Shown: one piece after another, positions 53,038-62,142 of the stretch
How positions within the stretch are numbered: position 1 is the stretch's first letter
How the letters are laid out: every line of letters begins with the position of its first letter
NCBI RefSeq assembly: GCF_007341385.1
Contig: NZ_VJYD01000005.1
Coordinates: 186,001-250,000 of the forward strand
DNA length: 64,000 bases
From: Flavobacterium daemonense
GTDB taxonomy: Bacteria > Bacteroidota > Bacteroidia > Flavobacteriales > Flavobacteriaceae
Reading direction: 5' to 3'
The notes under the pieces: model-generated
Databases searched by the model: none
Told to the model about the DNA's origin: nothing
What the model saw: the letters and a program-made list of their open reading frames with translations, nothing else
Translations under genes and position numbers: made by a program

Positions 53038-55224
53038 CTAAGATTTTACCAGTTTATCCTTTTTCATTTTAGGAGTAACTGTATTTTTTACAAGACTTTT
53101 AGTCTGCAAATCATCTAAAACATTCAAAGCTTCTTCCACATAAACATCTTTAGCTAATGCTTGGTGCCAAGCCTCTCTCTTTTCTTTTAATGTAGCATCA
53201 TTATTCATTTCAAGTTCTTCATAAGGCAATGATTTAAAAACCAGATTGTTTTTATAATCCGCAATTGGTTTGTATTTTTTACCTTCATTTTCAACTTGTT
53301 CCTGAGTTGCTTTAAAGTTTTTGATATTTAAACTATATGTATTCTCTTTATTTTTAAGATCAATCCATTTTGCATTGTCCTCAATCAACTTGAATTGATC
53401 GTTATTTGCAATTCTGTTTCGGCTGTTATTAATCGCCTGAGTAAATTTTTCGTTAGAAGTCCAAGTGCTGTAATCAGCCGGATCAATTTTATCCCAAGGC
53501 ATTGCGTTGTCAATATCACGCTCACCCATTTTTAAGTAAGCATAACGATCTGGCATCACAACATCACTATGAACACCTTCTAATTGCGTAGAACCTCCAT
53601 TGATTCTATAGAATTTTTGTCCCGTAATTTTCAAAGCACCAAGGTCGCCATAATTTGCATTACGCACAAACTGATTCAAATCAAGAACATTTTGTACAGT
53701 TCCTTTTCCGTAAGTTTGTTTACTTCCAATGATAACTCCACGTTTGTAATCCTGAATTGCAGCCGCCAAAATCTCTGAAGCCGAAGCTGAGAAACTGTTA
53801 ACCATAATTACTAATGGTCCGTCCCACTCGATTTTTTTATCTTTATCGTATAAAACTTCTTTCTTTTTACCAGCAGATTTTACCTGTACAATTGGCCCTT
53901 CTTCAATAAACAAACCTGCAATGTCAACAACTGTTGAAAGAGATCCACCACCATCATCACGAACGTCCAACACAATACCATTTACATCTTCTTTTTTCAA
54001 TCTTTCTACTTCAAGAGCAATATCTTTTCCAGCATCGCGTCCATCTTTATTTTCAAAATCAATGTAGAATTTAGGCAAATAAATAACTCCGTATTTCAAG
54101 CCGTTTCTTTCAACAATACTAGATTTAGCATATGTTTCTTCAATTTCAACAACATCTCTAATAATTGAAATTACTTTAATAGTTCCGTCAACTTTTTTAA
54201 CTGTTAGTTTTACTTCTGTTCCTTTGTGGCCTTTGATTTTTTTCACGACATCATCAAGACGCATTCCAACAACATCAACTGGCTCTTCGTTTCCTTGTGC
54301 CACTTTCAAAATCATGTCACCTGCTTCAAGTTGTTTTCCTTTCCATGCCGGACCTCCAGAAATCAACTCATCAATTTGAGTAAAATCATTTTTCTTAGTC
54401 AAACGCGCTCCAATACCTTCTAATTTTCCACTGATATTTACATCAAAACGATCTTTTTCTTCAGGTGCAAAATAACTTGTATGAGGATCAAAACGAGTCA
54501 TGATTGAGTTTACATAAACAGAAAACCAATCTTCTTTATTCAAATCTTTAATCAAACTGAAATTATCATCTAGAGATTTTAAAGAACTTTCACGAGTTTC
54601 TTTCTCTAAAGCTTCAAAAGATTTTTCTTTATAATTAGGATCTGCTTTCTTTTTATCTTCTTCCAATTTTTGTTTTGTAACCAATGAAGAAAGCGTCGAC
54701 AATTTAATTTGTTTTCTCCATCTTTCATTAATTTCCGCAGTATTTTTTGCATAAGGAATATGCTCATAATCAGCATTAAAAGTCTCATCAACATTGTAGT
54801 TGAAAGGCTGTGCCAAAATTGTTTTGTAGCGTTTTTTGCTTTCTTCCATACGCTTCATCAATCTTGTGTAAGTAAGATTAAAAAACGTAAGATCTTTGTT
54901 TAAAAACTGGTCATCAAGCTGTAATTCATACTGCTTGAATTCGTCAATATCAGACTGCAGGAAAAACCTTTTTGAAGGATCTAGTGCATCTATATAATCT
55001 TTAAAAATACCTTTCGAAAATTCATCGTTGATTTCAGCCGGACTATAGTGTCCTTTTTCAATAACAAAAGCAAGCAATTCTAAAAGTGTTTTGTCTCTAT
55101 TTGGATCCGGATCTTCAGACTTATCTGCATTTATCTTAAAGGCAAACAAGGTAACAGACAAGCATAATACGGCTATAAGTATTTTATAATTTCTTTTCAT
55201 AAACTTAATAATAGCATTCATCAA
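53038..55224 (-). CDS. prc: Carboxy-terminal processing peptidase (Tsp/Prc, S41A)
   Basis: A 728-residue periplasmic protease with an N-terminal signal (YKILIAVLCLSVTLFAF). An alpha-helical N-domain (about 40-250, DALDPSKRFFLQSDIDEF) precedes the PDZ domain (about 255-345, GGPAWKGKQLEAGDMILKV) and the S41 catalytic core with the Ser in MVNSFSASASEILAAA and the Lys in KQTYGKGTVQNV. A DUF3340-like C-terminal domain follows (about 560-690). It resembles E. coli Prc, which trims proteins from their C-terminus and regulates murein hydrolases. Two ATGs adjoin at the start (MMNAII); a third candidate is MKRNYK, eight codons in. Confidence 0.93.
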   Translation of the reverse strand: MMNAIIKFMKRNYKILIAVLCLSVTLFAFKINADKSEDPDPNRDKTLLELLAFVIEKGHYSPAEINDEFSKGIFKDYIDALDPSKRFFLQSDIDEFKQYELQLDDQFLNKDLTFFNLTYTRLMKRMEESKKRYKTILAQPFNYNVDETFNADYEHIPYAKNTAEINERWRKQIKLSTLSSLVTKQKLEEDKKKADPNYKEKSFEALEKETRESSLKSLDDNFSLIKDLNKEDWFSVYVNSIMTRFDPHTSYFAPEEKDRFDVNISGKLEGIGARLTKKNDFTQIDELISGGPAWKGKQLEAGDMILKVAQGNEEPVDVVGMRLDDVVKKIKGHKGTEVKLTVKKVDGTIKVISIIRDVVEIEETYAKSSIVERNGLKYGVIYLPKFYIDFENKDGRDAGKDIALEVERLKKEDVNGIVLDVRDDGGGSLSTVVDIAGLFIEEGPIVQVKSAGKKKEVLYDKDKKIEWDGPLVIMVNSFSASASEILAAAIQDYKRGVIIGSKQTYGKGTVQNVLDLNQFVRNANYGDLGALKITGQKFYRINGGSTQLEGVHSDVVMPDRYAYLKMGERDIDNAMPWDKIDPADYSTWTSNEKFTQAINNSRNRIANNDQFKLIEDNAKWIDLKNKENTYSLNIKNFKATQEQVENEGKKYKPIADYKNNLVFKSLPYEELEMNNDATLKEKREAWHQALAKDVYVEEALNVLDDLQTKSLVKNTVTPKMKKDKLVKS

Positions 55225-55380
55225 ATTTTTTAATCTAAGTTACGGTAAAAACTGTGCCAACAAAGCCAAGCCCACTATAATTTTTTGTTAAAGATATAAA
55301 AATGTTTGTTGTTGAAAAGTCCTTTAAGATTTAGTTTACAATTTTTATTTATTTGTTAGTATTCTACCAAAATCTGTTGC

Positions 55381-55388
55381 TACATTTG
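55381..55388 (+). promoter_or_regulatory. -7 element of surE
   Basis: TACATTTG, 48 nt before the ATG at 55437. It lies inside the longer open frame from 55353, which therefore is not the start. Confidence 0.5.
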
Positions 55389-55436
55389 CCTAAAGAAGCC
55401 TTAATTTTGACAAAACAAAAAAAATCCTGCGACCGC

Positions 55437-56216
55437 ATGAAAGACGAAAAGCCTTTAATATTAGTAACTAATGACGACGGAATTCTGGCTCCTGGAATCA
55501 GGGCTTTGATTAGTGTAATGGAAACCATTGGAGATGTTGTTGTGGTTGCTCCAGACAAACCTCAAAGCGCCATGGGACACGCCATAACGATAAATAATAC
55601 TTTATTTCTAGATAAAATTTCGAAAGATGGTGATACAGTTACAGAATATAGTTGTTCTGGAACTCCTGTCGATTGTGTAAAATTGGGTGTAAATGAAATT
55701 TTAAAAAGAAAGCCAGATCTTTGTGTTTCTGGTATTAATCACGGTTCAAATTCATCTATAAATGTGATTTATTCGGGAACAATGAGCGCAGCTGTTGAAG
55801 CCGGAATTGAAGGAATTCAAGCAATCGGATTTTCTCTTTTAGACTTTGATTGGAACGCCGATTTCGAGCCAATAAAATCATTCGTAAAAAAAATAGCGCT
55901 TGAAACGCTTGCCAATAAATTACCTGCCGGCGTCGTTTTAAATGTAAATTTTCCGAAATTAAAAGAAAACGAAATCAAAGGAATAAAAATTTGTCGTCAA
56001 GCGAAAGCGTACTATGCCCAAAAATTTGACAAACGACAAACTCCTTTCGGGAAAGATTATTACTGGCTTACCGGAAAATTTACAAACGAAGACAAAGGCG
56101 AAGATACTGACGAATGGGCGCTTGAAAACGGTTATATTTCCGTTGTTCCGGTTCAGTTTGATTTAACGGCTCATCATTCAATGCAACAACTTAATACTTG
56201 GAAATTAAATGAGTAA
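55437..56216 (+). CDS. surE: 5'/3'-nucleotidase SurE
   Basis: A metal-dependent nucleoside-monophosphate phosphatase. From the ATG at 55437 it has 259 residues and begins MKDEKPLILVTNDDGILAPGI, the standard metal-binding start (NDDG). Further motifs are VVVAPDKPQSAMGHAIT, YSCSGTPVDCVKLG and SGINHGSNSSINVIYSGTMSAA. The open frame extends 28 codons upstream to 55353 but covers the promoter. The following small membrane gene overlaps its stop by 8 bp. Confidence 0.95.
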   Translation: MKDEKPLILVTNDDGILAPGIRALISVMETIGDVVVVAPDKPQSAMGHAITINNTLFLDKISKDGDTVTEYSCSGTPVDCVKLGVNEILKRKPDLCVSGINHGSNSSINVIYSGTMSAAVEAGIEGIQAIGFSLLDFDWNADFEPIKSFVKKIALETLANKLPAGVVLNVNFPKLKENEIKGIKICRQAKAYYAQKFDKRQTPFGKDYYWLTGKFTNEDKGEDTDEWALENGYISVVPVQFDLTAHHSMQQLNTWKLNE

Positions 56217-56481
56217 ATTAGACATGCTTTTTGGTTTTATAATCGGAATTATCACTTCGCTTATAGGAAGTTATCTTTTCATAAAATTATTTACCTCTTT
56301 TGATCTTTCAAACGGCCTTCAAACCATAAAACAATATGGATATTTAGGAAAAGTAATTACTTTAGGAACCGTTTTGGATCTTATTCTATTCTTATTTCTT
56401 TTGAAAAAAAATAAAGAATTAATGGCGAGAGGTGTTGTTTTTGCTGTGATTGTTTTAGCAATTTCAACTTTATTTATTTAA
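56209..56481 (+). CDS. Small hypothetical membrane protein
   Basis: A 90-residue protein with three predicted membrane helices (about 6-30 FGFIIGIITSLIGSYLF, 47-66 VITLGTVLDLILFLFLL, 74-90). No known motif. It overlaps the end of surE by 8 bp, which indicates translational coupling, and precedes lpxB. Small proteins of this type are common between surE and lpxB in Flavobacterium; their role is not known. Confidence 0.75.
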   Translation: MSKLDMLFGFIIGIITSLIGSYLFIKLFTSFDLSNGLQTIKQYGYLGKVITLGTVLDLILFLFLLKKNKELMARGVVFAVIVLAISTLFI

Positions 56482-56485
56482 ATCT

Positions 56486-56493
56486 TATCTTTG
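56486..56493 (+). promoter_or_regulatory. -7 element of lpxB
   Basis: TATCTTTG, 55 nt before the lpxB ATG and just after the small membrane gene. Confidence 0.45.
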
Positions 56494-56548
56494 TTCTGCA
56501 AAAAAATGCTGCGTTTCTAAAATTCGGCGCACTTTTAAAAAACTCAAT

Positions 56549-57667
56549 ATGAAATATTACATCATAGCTGGCGAAGCTTCTGGAGATTTACACGGTTCAA
56601 ACTTAATGAAAGCTTTGTACGAAGAAGATCCGCAGGCTGAAATCAGATTTTGGGGAGGCGATTTAATGCAAAAAGCGGGCGGAACTTTAGTAAAACACTA
56701 TCGTGACCTAGCTTTTATGGGATTTGTTGAAGTCGTTTTTAACCTAAAAACGATATTGAACAATATTAAAATCTGCAAAAAAGACATTTCTGAATTCAAG
56801 CCAGATGTAATAATTTTTATTGATTATCCAGGTTTCAATATGCGTATTGCAAAATGGGCAAAAGCATTAAATTACAGAACACACTATTATATTTCGCCAC
56901 AAATTTGGGCTTGGAAAGAAAACAGAATCACAGCTATCAAGCAAGATGTCGACAAGATGTTTGTGATTCTTCCGTTTGAAAAAAGCTTCTACGAAGACAA
57001 ACATCATTTTCCAGTTGATTTTGTCGGGCATCCGTTAATTGATGCGATCCAAAATCAGCCTGCATTTGATGAAGCAACATTTAGAAAAGAAAATCAATTG
57101 GGCGAAAAACCAATTATAGCTGTTTTACCCGGAAGCCGCAAACAGGAAATCACAAAAATGCTAAGCGTAATGTTGAGCGTTGTTGATGATTTTCAGGATT
57201 ATGAATTTGTAATTGCTGGCGCGCCGAGTCAGGATTACGAATTTTATCAGCAGTTTATAAAAAATAAAAATATCGCATTTGTTTCTAACAGAACTTACGA
57301 TTTGTTGCGTTCTTCAACTGCTGCTCTTGTAACTTCAGGAACGGCAACTCTAGAAACTGCGCTTTTTAAAGTTCCAGAAGTGGTGTGCTATAAAGGAAGC
57401 GAAATTTCATATCAAATTGCAAAACGAATTATCACTTTAAAATACATTTCACTTGTCAATTTAATTATGGATCAAGAAGTTGTAACCGAATTGATTCAGA
57501 ACGACTGCAACACAAAACGCATTAAAGAAGAGCTAAAAAAATTGTTAGAACCTGTTTATCGCGAAAAACTATTGAAAAACTACGATATTCTGGAACAAAA
57601 ACTTGGCGGTGTGGGCGCTAGCAAAAAAACAGCAAAACTTATCGTAGCCGATTTAAAGCAAGCTTAA
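56549..57667 (+). CDS. lpxB: Lipid-A-disaccharide synthase
   Basis: A GT19 glycosyltransferase joining UDP-diacylglucosamine and lipid X to form the lipid A disaccharide. Motifs are IIAGEASGDLHGSNLMKAL at the start, FIDYPGFNMRIAKWA, YYISPQIWAWKENR, DFVGHPLIDAI, AVLPGSRKQEITKML and VTSGTATLETALFKVP. It has 372 residues, as usual. It confirms a Gram-negative envelope with LPS or lipid A. The NlpC/P60 gene follows after 12 bp and may be cotranscribed. Confidence 0.96.
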   Translation: MKYYIIAGEASGDLHGSNLMKALYEEDPQAEIRFWGGDLMQKAGGTLVKHYRDLAFMGFVEVVFNLKTILNNIKICKKDISEFKPDVIIFIDYPGFNMRIAKWAKALNYRTHYYISPQIWAWKENRITAIKQDVDKMFVILPFEKSFYEDKHHFPVDFVGHPLIDAIQNQPAFDEATFRKENQLGEKPIIAVLPGSRKQEITKMLSVMLSVVDDFQDYEFVIAGAPSQDYEFYQQFIKNKNIAFVSNRTYDLLRSSTAALVTSGTATLETALFKVPEVVCYKGSEISYQIAKRIITLKYISLVNLIMDQEVVTELIQNDCNTKRIKEELKKLLEPVYREKLLKNYDILEQKLGGVGASKKTAKLIVADLKQA

Positions 57668-57679
57668 AACTTTTTGATT

Positions 57680-58165
57680 TTGAAAAAAATAATTGTTTTA
57701 ATTCTTTTAGCAATCACGTTTACATCTTGTAAATCTTCTTCAAGCACAGTTAGCAAAAAGGAGACAAAACGAGAAAACAAATCCCTTGTAAATCATTTAA
57801 TTGAAACTGCCACAGAAAATATTGGCGTAAAATATAAAGCTGGCGGTACTACAAAAAATGGTTTTGACTGCTCGGGATTGGTTTTTACTACTTTTGAATC
57901 TGAAAATATTAAATTGCCAAGAAGTTCTTTTGAGCAATCGCAAATTGGAACTGTAATTCCAATAAAAGATGCTCAAAAAGGCGATTTGATTTTCTTTAAA
58001 ACCAACAAAAGCAGGCAGATAAACCATGTTGGACTAATTACAGAAATCAATTCAAACGAGATAAAATTCATCCACTCATCTACTTCAAAAGGCGTTATTA
58101 TTTCGTCGACAAAAGAGCCTTATTACCAAAATTCTTTTGCTCAAATCAATCGAGTTGTAGAATAA
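57680..58165 (+). CDS. NlpC/P60 (C40) family peptidoglycan peptidase lipoprotein
   Basis: A 161-residue lipoprotein counted from the TTG at 57680 (reads MKKIIVLILL); another TTG two codons upstream is possible. Lipobox TFTSC gives Cys17. The C40 catalytic triad is visible: Cys64 in NGFDCSGLVF, His in RQINHVGLIT and His in FIHSSTSKGV. Such enzymes cut D-Glu-diaminopimelate bonds in murein peptides. It is the small Spr/MepS-like type without extra SH3 domains. Confidence 0.9.
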   Translation: MKKIIVLILLAITFTSCKSSSSTVSKKETKRENKSLVNHLIETATENIGVKYKAGGTTKNGFDCSGLVFTTFESENIKLPRSSFEQSQIGTVIPIKDAQKGDLIFFKTNKSRQINHVGLITEINSNEIKFIHSSTSKGVIISSTKEPYYQNSFAQINRVVE

Positions 58166-58210
58166 TTAATTTATATTCTTTTTCTTACAAAATTTTAATA
58201 CTTTTAAATC

Positions 58211-60091
58211 ATGAAAGTATTAGATTTTCCTTTGATTAAAATTACCGTTTGGTTTCTTGCCGGAATCTTGTTTTTTTATCACATACAAATTTCAGCGCTT
58301 GTTGCAATTACTGCAATAATTTTCGGCACAACTGCATTTTTGATTTTATATTTTTTAAGCAAACAACATAAAACTCTTATACCATTTTTCGGTTTAAGCA
58401 CGTATTTTATAGCCTTTTTCTTTGGAGGAATTACGCTACTCGTACATACAGATTCGCTCCAAAAATCAAATTACATACATTGCCAGAAAGCATTTGAAAT
58501 TCCGTCACAAATAACATTTACTTTACATGAAAAGCTCAAAAGCAATTCATACAGTGATCGTTATACAGCGCTAGTAAAGCAAATCGATGATAAAGTCTAT
58601 TCTGGAAAAATTATTGTCAATATTGCAAAAGACAGTACTAATAATTCTCTCATTATCGGCAATATAATTAGAACCAAAACTACTTTACAGGCAAATAAAT
58701 CGAACAAAAATCCCAGTCAGTTTGATTATGCCAAATACTTATCTGACCGACAGATTTATGCTCAAATTTACATTTCAAGACCTCAAATTCAGTTCAATAA
58801 AACCATTCAAAAAGATATCTGGTATTATTCAGATGGTCTTCATCAGCGCATTATTCATAATCTAGAAAACTCACATTTTAATGCCGACGAAATGAATGTT
58901 GCGCTTGCTCTAATTTTAGGCCAACAACAAGAAATTTCGCCAGACATCATTCAGGATTATCAATATTCTGGCGCGACACATATCTTATCTGTTTCGGGAC
59001 TCCATGTCGGTTTTATAATGCTTTTGATAAATTTTCTTTTAAAACCAATTCCAAACACGAGAAAAGGATCTTTCATAAAATTAATTTCGGTTTTGACGGC
59101 TCTTGGCTTTTTTGCTATAATTTCAGGATTATCTCCTTCTGTATTGCGTTCTGTTGTAATGTTTTCATTTCTCACCATTGGAAATCATCTCCGCCGAACA
59201 GGAAATATTTACCACACTCTTTTAGTTTCAATGTTGTTGATTTTGCTTTTTGAACCTTATTTTCTTTTCGATGCAGGTTTTCAGTTAAGTTATATTGCGC
59301 TGTTTTTCATTCTTTGGCTACAGCCATTATTAAAAAAAATATGGGTACCAAAAAATAAGATTGCGGCTTATATCTGGGATGCGCTGACGGTTTCATTCGC
59401 CGCTCAAATAGGCGCCTTTCCATTATGTCTGTATTATTTTCATCAATTCCCTGGACTGTTTTTCATTACAAATATTGTTATCATTCCTGTTTTAGCCTTT
59501 GTGATGATTGCCGGAATTATTGTAATGGTTTATGCAGCATTTGATTCTCCTCCACTTTTCTTGACTAAAATTCTAGAAAAAAGCATTTATATTTTAAACG
59601 AAATTATTCATGCTATCGCTTCTGTCAAATCATTTGTAATTCTGGACATCAGCTTTAATTTTTACTTTCTTCTTACTTTTTATCTTTTGATATTCACAGC
59701 AATTATTTGGCTTAAAAAACCTGCTTTCAACAAATTAATTGCATTATTGCTAGCTATAATCATGGTTCAGATTTCTTTTATTTATACCAAAAAAGAAACA
59801 CAAACACAGCAAGAATTGACCATTTATAATTTGAAGAAAAAAACAGTGATTACAATTCGAAACGGAAAAAATATTGCACTTTATACCAATGATAAACATT
59901 TTTCGATCGACTCTAAAACCAAAGTTTTAAATTCATATTTGACAGGAACTTTTGGTAAAATAAAATCCATCAGTCAAACTAAAAATTTGCTTTTTTATAA
60001 TGGCAAAAAAATCTTTATCATAGACAGTTCTGCTATTTATGACCAAAAGATTCAACCAGACATTTTAATATTGGTACAATCCCAAAAATAA
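58211..60091 (+). CDS. comEC: ComEC/Rec2 family DNA-uptake channel protein, C-terminally frameshifted
   Basis: A polytopic inner-membrane protein for uptake of single-stranded DNA in transformation. The N-terminal DUF4131-like part (about 1-190) is followed by the Competence domain with ATHILSVSGLHVGFIMLL, SGLSPSVLRSVVMF and FDAGFQLSYIALFFILWL. The frame stops at 60089-60091 after PDILILVQSQK. One base removed from this frame at about 60081-60088, the sequence continues open for 53 codons to 60246 and reads KINLDRVLAEIQPTIIIADA through IPFHATAEKGYY, which fits the conserved end of flavobacterial ComEC. A lost C in the CCC run at 60081-60083 explains it: either a real mutation or a sequencing error. 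Confidence 0.9.
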   Translation: MKVLDFPLIKITVWFLAGILFFYHIQISALVAITAIIFGTTAFLILYFLSKQHKTLIPFFGLSTYFIAFFFGGITLLVHTDSLQKSNYIHCQKAFEIPSQITFTLHEKLKSNSYSDRYTALVKQIDDKVYSGKIIVNIAKDSTNNSLIIGNIIRTKTTLQANKSNKNPSQFDYAKYLSDRQIYAQIYISRPQIQFNKTIQKDIWYYSDGLHQRIIHNLENSHFNADEMNVALALILGQQQEISPDIIQDYQYSGATHILSVSGLHVGFIMLLINFLLKPIPNTRKGSFIKLISVLTALGFFAIISGLSPSVLRSVVMFSFLTIGNHLRRTGNIYHTLLVSMLLILLFEPYFLFDAGFQLSYIALFFILWLQPLLKKIWVPKNKIAAYIWDALTVSFAAQIGAFPLCLYYFHQFPGLFFITNIVIIPVLAFVMIAGIIVMVYAAFDSPPLFLTKILEKSIYILNEIIHAIASVKSFVILDISFNFYFLLTFYLLIFTAIIWLKKPAFNKLIALLLAIIMVQISFIYTKKETQTQQELTIYNLKKKTVITIRNGKNIALYTNDKHFSIDSKTKVLNSYLTGTFGKIKSISQTKNLLFYNGKKIFIIDSSAIYDQKIQPDILILVQSQK

Positions 60092-60246
60092 ATTTAGATC
60101 GAGTGCTCGCGGAAATTCAACCAACAATAATCATCGCTGATGCTTCAAATTCTAACTCAATTCAAAAAATTTGGAAAAGCACTTGCAGTAAAAAAAACAT
60201 CCCTTTTCATGCCACAGCCGAAAAGGGATATTATCAGTTAAAATAA
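60088..60246 (+). pseudogene. Out-of-frame remnant of the comEC C-terminus
   Basis: Codons from 60088 (ATA AAT TTA GAT CGA) to the TAA at 60244-60246 encode about 53 residues matching the expected ComEC tail (IADASNSNS, WKSTCSKKNIPFHATAEKG). It has no start of its own and is in frame with comEC only if one base is inserted near 60083. It also contains the terminator of the convergent gene. Confidence 0.8.
60189..60229 (-). terminator. Minus-strand terminator of the first thioredoxin-like gene
   Basis: Arms ATCCCTTTTC (60199-60208) and GAAAAGGGAT (60220-60229); read on the minus strand the hairpin is followed by eight T. It lies inside the out-of-frame comEC tail. Confidence 0.8.
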
Positions 60247-60254
60247 AAATTTTG

Positions 60255-60704
60255 TTATTCTGGATTCATCATAATATTAGCTTCAGAAATCCATGCTTTT
60301 GCAGTAACGGGTTTGTAAGGAAGCCTGCCAAGCAAATTAAAAGTTGTTTTAGTTTTTCGAACAGAAGCTAAGGTTAAACAAGCCTGCGGCAATTCTACTA
60401 CACCAAGTGCATTCTTCAAACTAACGTTTTGTTCTTTTTCGGCATCAGATATTGTTGTGTCTGATAAATCTAATCTTACCAAAACAACATTGTCACGAGC
60501 CCACACCACAAAATCTGGCGTATTAAAAATTTCATTTTGGAGTCTTGTTGGAGCGCCCGCAATTGTAAAAAATATAAATAGCGGTCTTTTCTGTTCCATA
60601 CTTGCTGCAACAGCATCAGTCATTGAAGTTTTCCACACCAATCCTTGCGAATGGAGGCAAAACGAACCTAAAAACACGAGCAGTGTCAGTACTTTTTTTG
60701 TCAT
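60255..60704 (-). CDS. Exported thioredoxin-fold protein lacking the CxxC motif (paralogue 1)
   Basis: A 149-residue protein with a signal peptide (LLVFLGSFCLHSQ). It aligns along its length with the gene at 61623-62090, a proper thioredoxin-like protein, but where that has GSDWCGWCIR this one has the three-residue-shorter IAGAPTR, so both active-site cysteines are gone. The rest is kept: LQNEIFNTPDFVVWARDNVVLVRLDL and the cis-Pro region VVELPQ. It cannot do thiol redox chemistry, so it is probably a binding protein derived from an enzyme. Confidence 0.82.
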   Translation of the reverse strand: MTKKVLTLLVFLGSFCLHSQGLVWKTSMTDAVAASMEQKRPLFIFFTIAGAPTRLQNEIFNTPDFVVWARDNVVLVRLDLSDTTISDAEKEQNVSLKNALGVVELPQACLTLASVRKTKTTFNLLGRLPYKPVTAKAWISEANIMMNPE

Positions 60705-60892
60705 AATTATTTGGGGTTTGAAGTAGGTTAATTTCGACTAAAGTACTATAATATCCGACGAAATACCACATCGTTAAACAAAAAATCGCAAAAAAAAGTA
60801 AGAAAATCGAAATTGCTAATAAAAAGTTAAATAAATAAAAAATTGCAAAAAAATGCTCCTGAAATTTTTAAACTTTTCATCTCAATTTAAAA

Positions 60893-60928
60893 AATATCCC
60901 CTTTTTACATTCATAAAAAGGGGATATT
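60893..60928 (-). terminator. Terminator after paralogue 2
   Basis: Fifteen-bp arms AATATCCCCTTTTTA (60893-60907) and TAAAAAGGGGATATT (60914-60928), with T residues following on the minus strand. Confidence 0.88.
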
Positions 60929-60950
60929 TAACGAAAAAATTAGCTAATTC

Positions 60951-61409
60951 TTATTCGCTTGGATGCAAAATTCCATTTGATTCAGCAATCCATGCTTTTG
61001 CTCCTCCAGGTTTATAGGATATTTTTCCTAGAGCACTAAAAGTTGTTTTGTTTTTTCTGATCGATGCACTGGCAAAACAAACCTGTGGTAAATCTTCAAC
61101 GCCAAAAGCATTTTTCAATCTGAGATTTTGTTCTTTATCACTGTCTGAAGCTGAATTATCAGACAGATCAAGTTTTACCAGAACAACATTGTCGCGCGAC
61201 CACACAGCAAAATCTGGCGTTTTAAATATTTCATTCTGAAGATTCTCTGGTACACCTGAGGCAGTGAAAAGAATTAACATTGGTTTTCTTTGTTCATTAC
61301 TAATTGCAATTGCATCTGTCATATTAGTTCTCCAAACGAGATTTTGCGCCTGCATAAAAAATGAACCTAAAAAAAATAGTAGGATAAGTAATTTTTTGGT
61401 CATATTCAT
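60951..61409 (-). CDS. Exported thioredoxin-fold protein lacking the CxxC motif (paralogue 2)
   Basis: A 152-residue protein with signal peptide LLFFLGSFFMQAQ. It is close to paralogue 1: both share WRTNMTDAIA/WKTSMTDAVA, the LQNEIF segment and the same three-residue deletion at the active site (here ASGVPEN instead of a CxxC loop). VEDLPQVCFASASIRK keeps the cis-Pro position. The start may be the ATG at 61403 instead (MTKK, as in paralogue 1). It has its own terminator and is separately transcribed. Confidence 0.82.
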   Translation of the reverse strand: MNMTKKLLILLFFLGSFFMQAQNLVWRTNMTDAIAISNEQRKPMLILFTASGVPENLQNEIFKTPDFAVWSRDNVVLVKLDLSDNSASDSDKEQNLRLKNAFGVEDLPQVCFASASIRKNKTTFSALGKISYKPGGAKAWIAESNGILHPSE

Positions 61410-61565
61410 TGGTTTTGGTTGGATTAGTGAAACGAAATTAACATAATATTTTAATTATGCAATTTATTTAAGATAAAAAATACATAATGTGTTTTTTTAC
61501 AAACAAAAAAATATCAAATACTCAATAATATAAAAAATCTACTCAAAACTTTTCCTACTAAATAA

Positions 61566-61607
61566 AAAACGCTCCTTATGCAACGAGCACAAGGAGCTTT
61601 TATTTTT
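61566..61607 (-). terminator. Terminator after the CxxC-containing thioredoxin gene
   Basis: Arms GCTCCTT (61571-61577) and AAGGAGC (61591-61597); on the minus strand followed by a T run. Confidence 0.82.
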
Positions 61608-61622
61608 TTTATATTTTAAAAC

Positions 61623-62090
61623 TTAAGACTTCTTCGGATTTATAATTCCGTCTGCAACGGTCAGCCAAGCTGAAGGCCCACCGGCAACATAACCCGTTTG
61701 CCCTAAACCTTTAAAGTTTACTTTTCCATCTTTAGATTCAGCACTTGTAAAAAAGATTGTTGGAAAACCTTGTATCCCAAATGCTTGCTGTAATTCATTG
61801 TTCTGATTTTTAATTTCTGGAGTCTGAGGTGTTCTTCTCGGGTAATCCAATTCTACCAAAACAACATTATCAGTCGCCCATTTTTTAAATTCAGGCGTCT
61901 TCAAAACTTCATTCTGCAAACGAATACACCAACCGCACCAATCACTTCCTGTAAAAAACATCAACATTGGTTTATGCACCGTATTACTTACCGTGATTGC
62001 TTCTCTTACATCAGTGTACCATTTAAGTTCCTGCGCTTGAGATGCAAAACTTCCAATTAAAAACAAAGCGATAAAATAAAACTTTTTCAT
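61623..62090 (-). CDS. Exported thioredoxin-like protein with intact WCGWC site
   Basis: A 155-residue protein with a signal peptide ending at ASQAQ and a thioredoxin fold. The active site is DWCGWCIRLQNEV with Cys52 and Cys55; the cis-proline is Pro110 in IQGFPTIFF. The Trp between the cysteines (CGWC) is typical of DsbD-gamma/thioredoxin_7-like periplasmic proteins. It probably reduces or isomerises disulfides in the periplasm. The two genes downstream on the same strand are paralogues without cysteines. Confidence 0.9.
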   Translation of the reverse strand: MKKFYFIALFLIGSFASQAQELKWYTDVREAITVSNTVHKPMLMFFTGSDWCGWCIRLQNEVLKTPEFKKWATDNVVLVELDYPRRTPQTPEIKNQNNELQQAFGIQGFPTIFFTSAESKDGKVNFKGLGQTGYVAGGPSAWLTVADGIINPKKS

Positions 62091-62106
62091 ATTTTATATT
62101 TTTCCA

Positions 62107-62114
62107 CAAATTTA
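62107..62114 (-). promoter_or_regulatory. -7 element of the WCGWC thioredoxin gene
   Basis: On the minus strand TAAATTTG, 16 nt before the start codon. Confidence 0.45.
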
Positions 62115-62142
62115 AACAAAAAAGGAATCAGAAAAACATGTC

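Noticed and set aside
55353..55436. Upstream start for surE
   Set aside because: The region holds the -7 element, and SurE proteins begin just before the NDDG motif.
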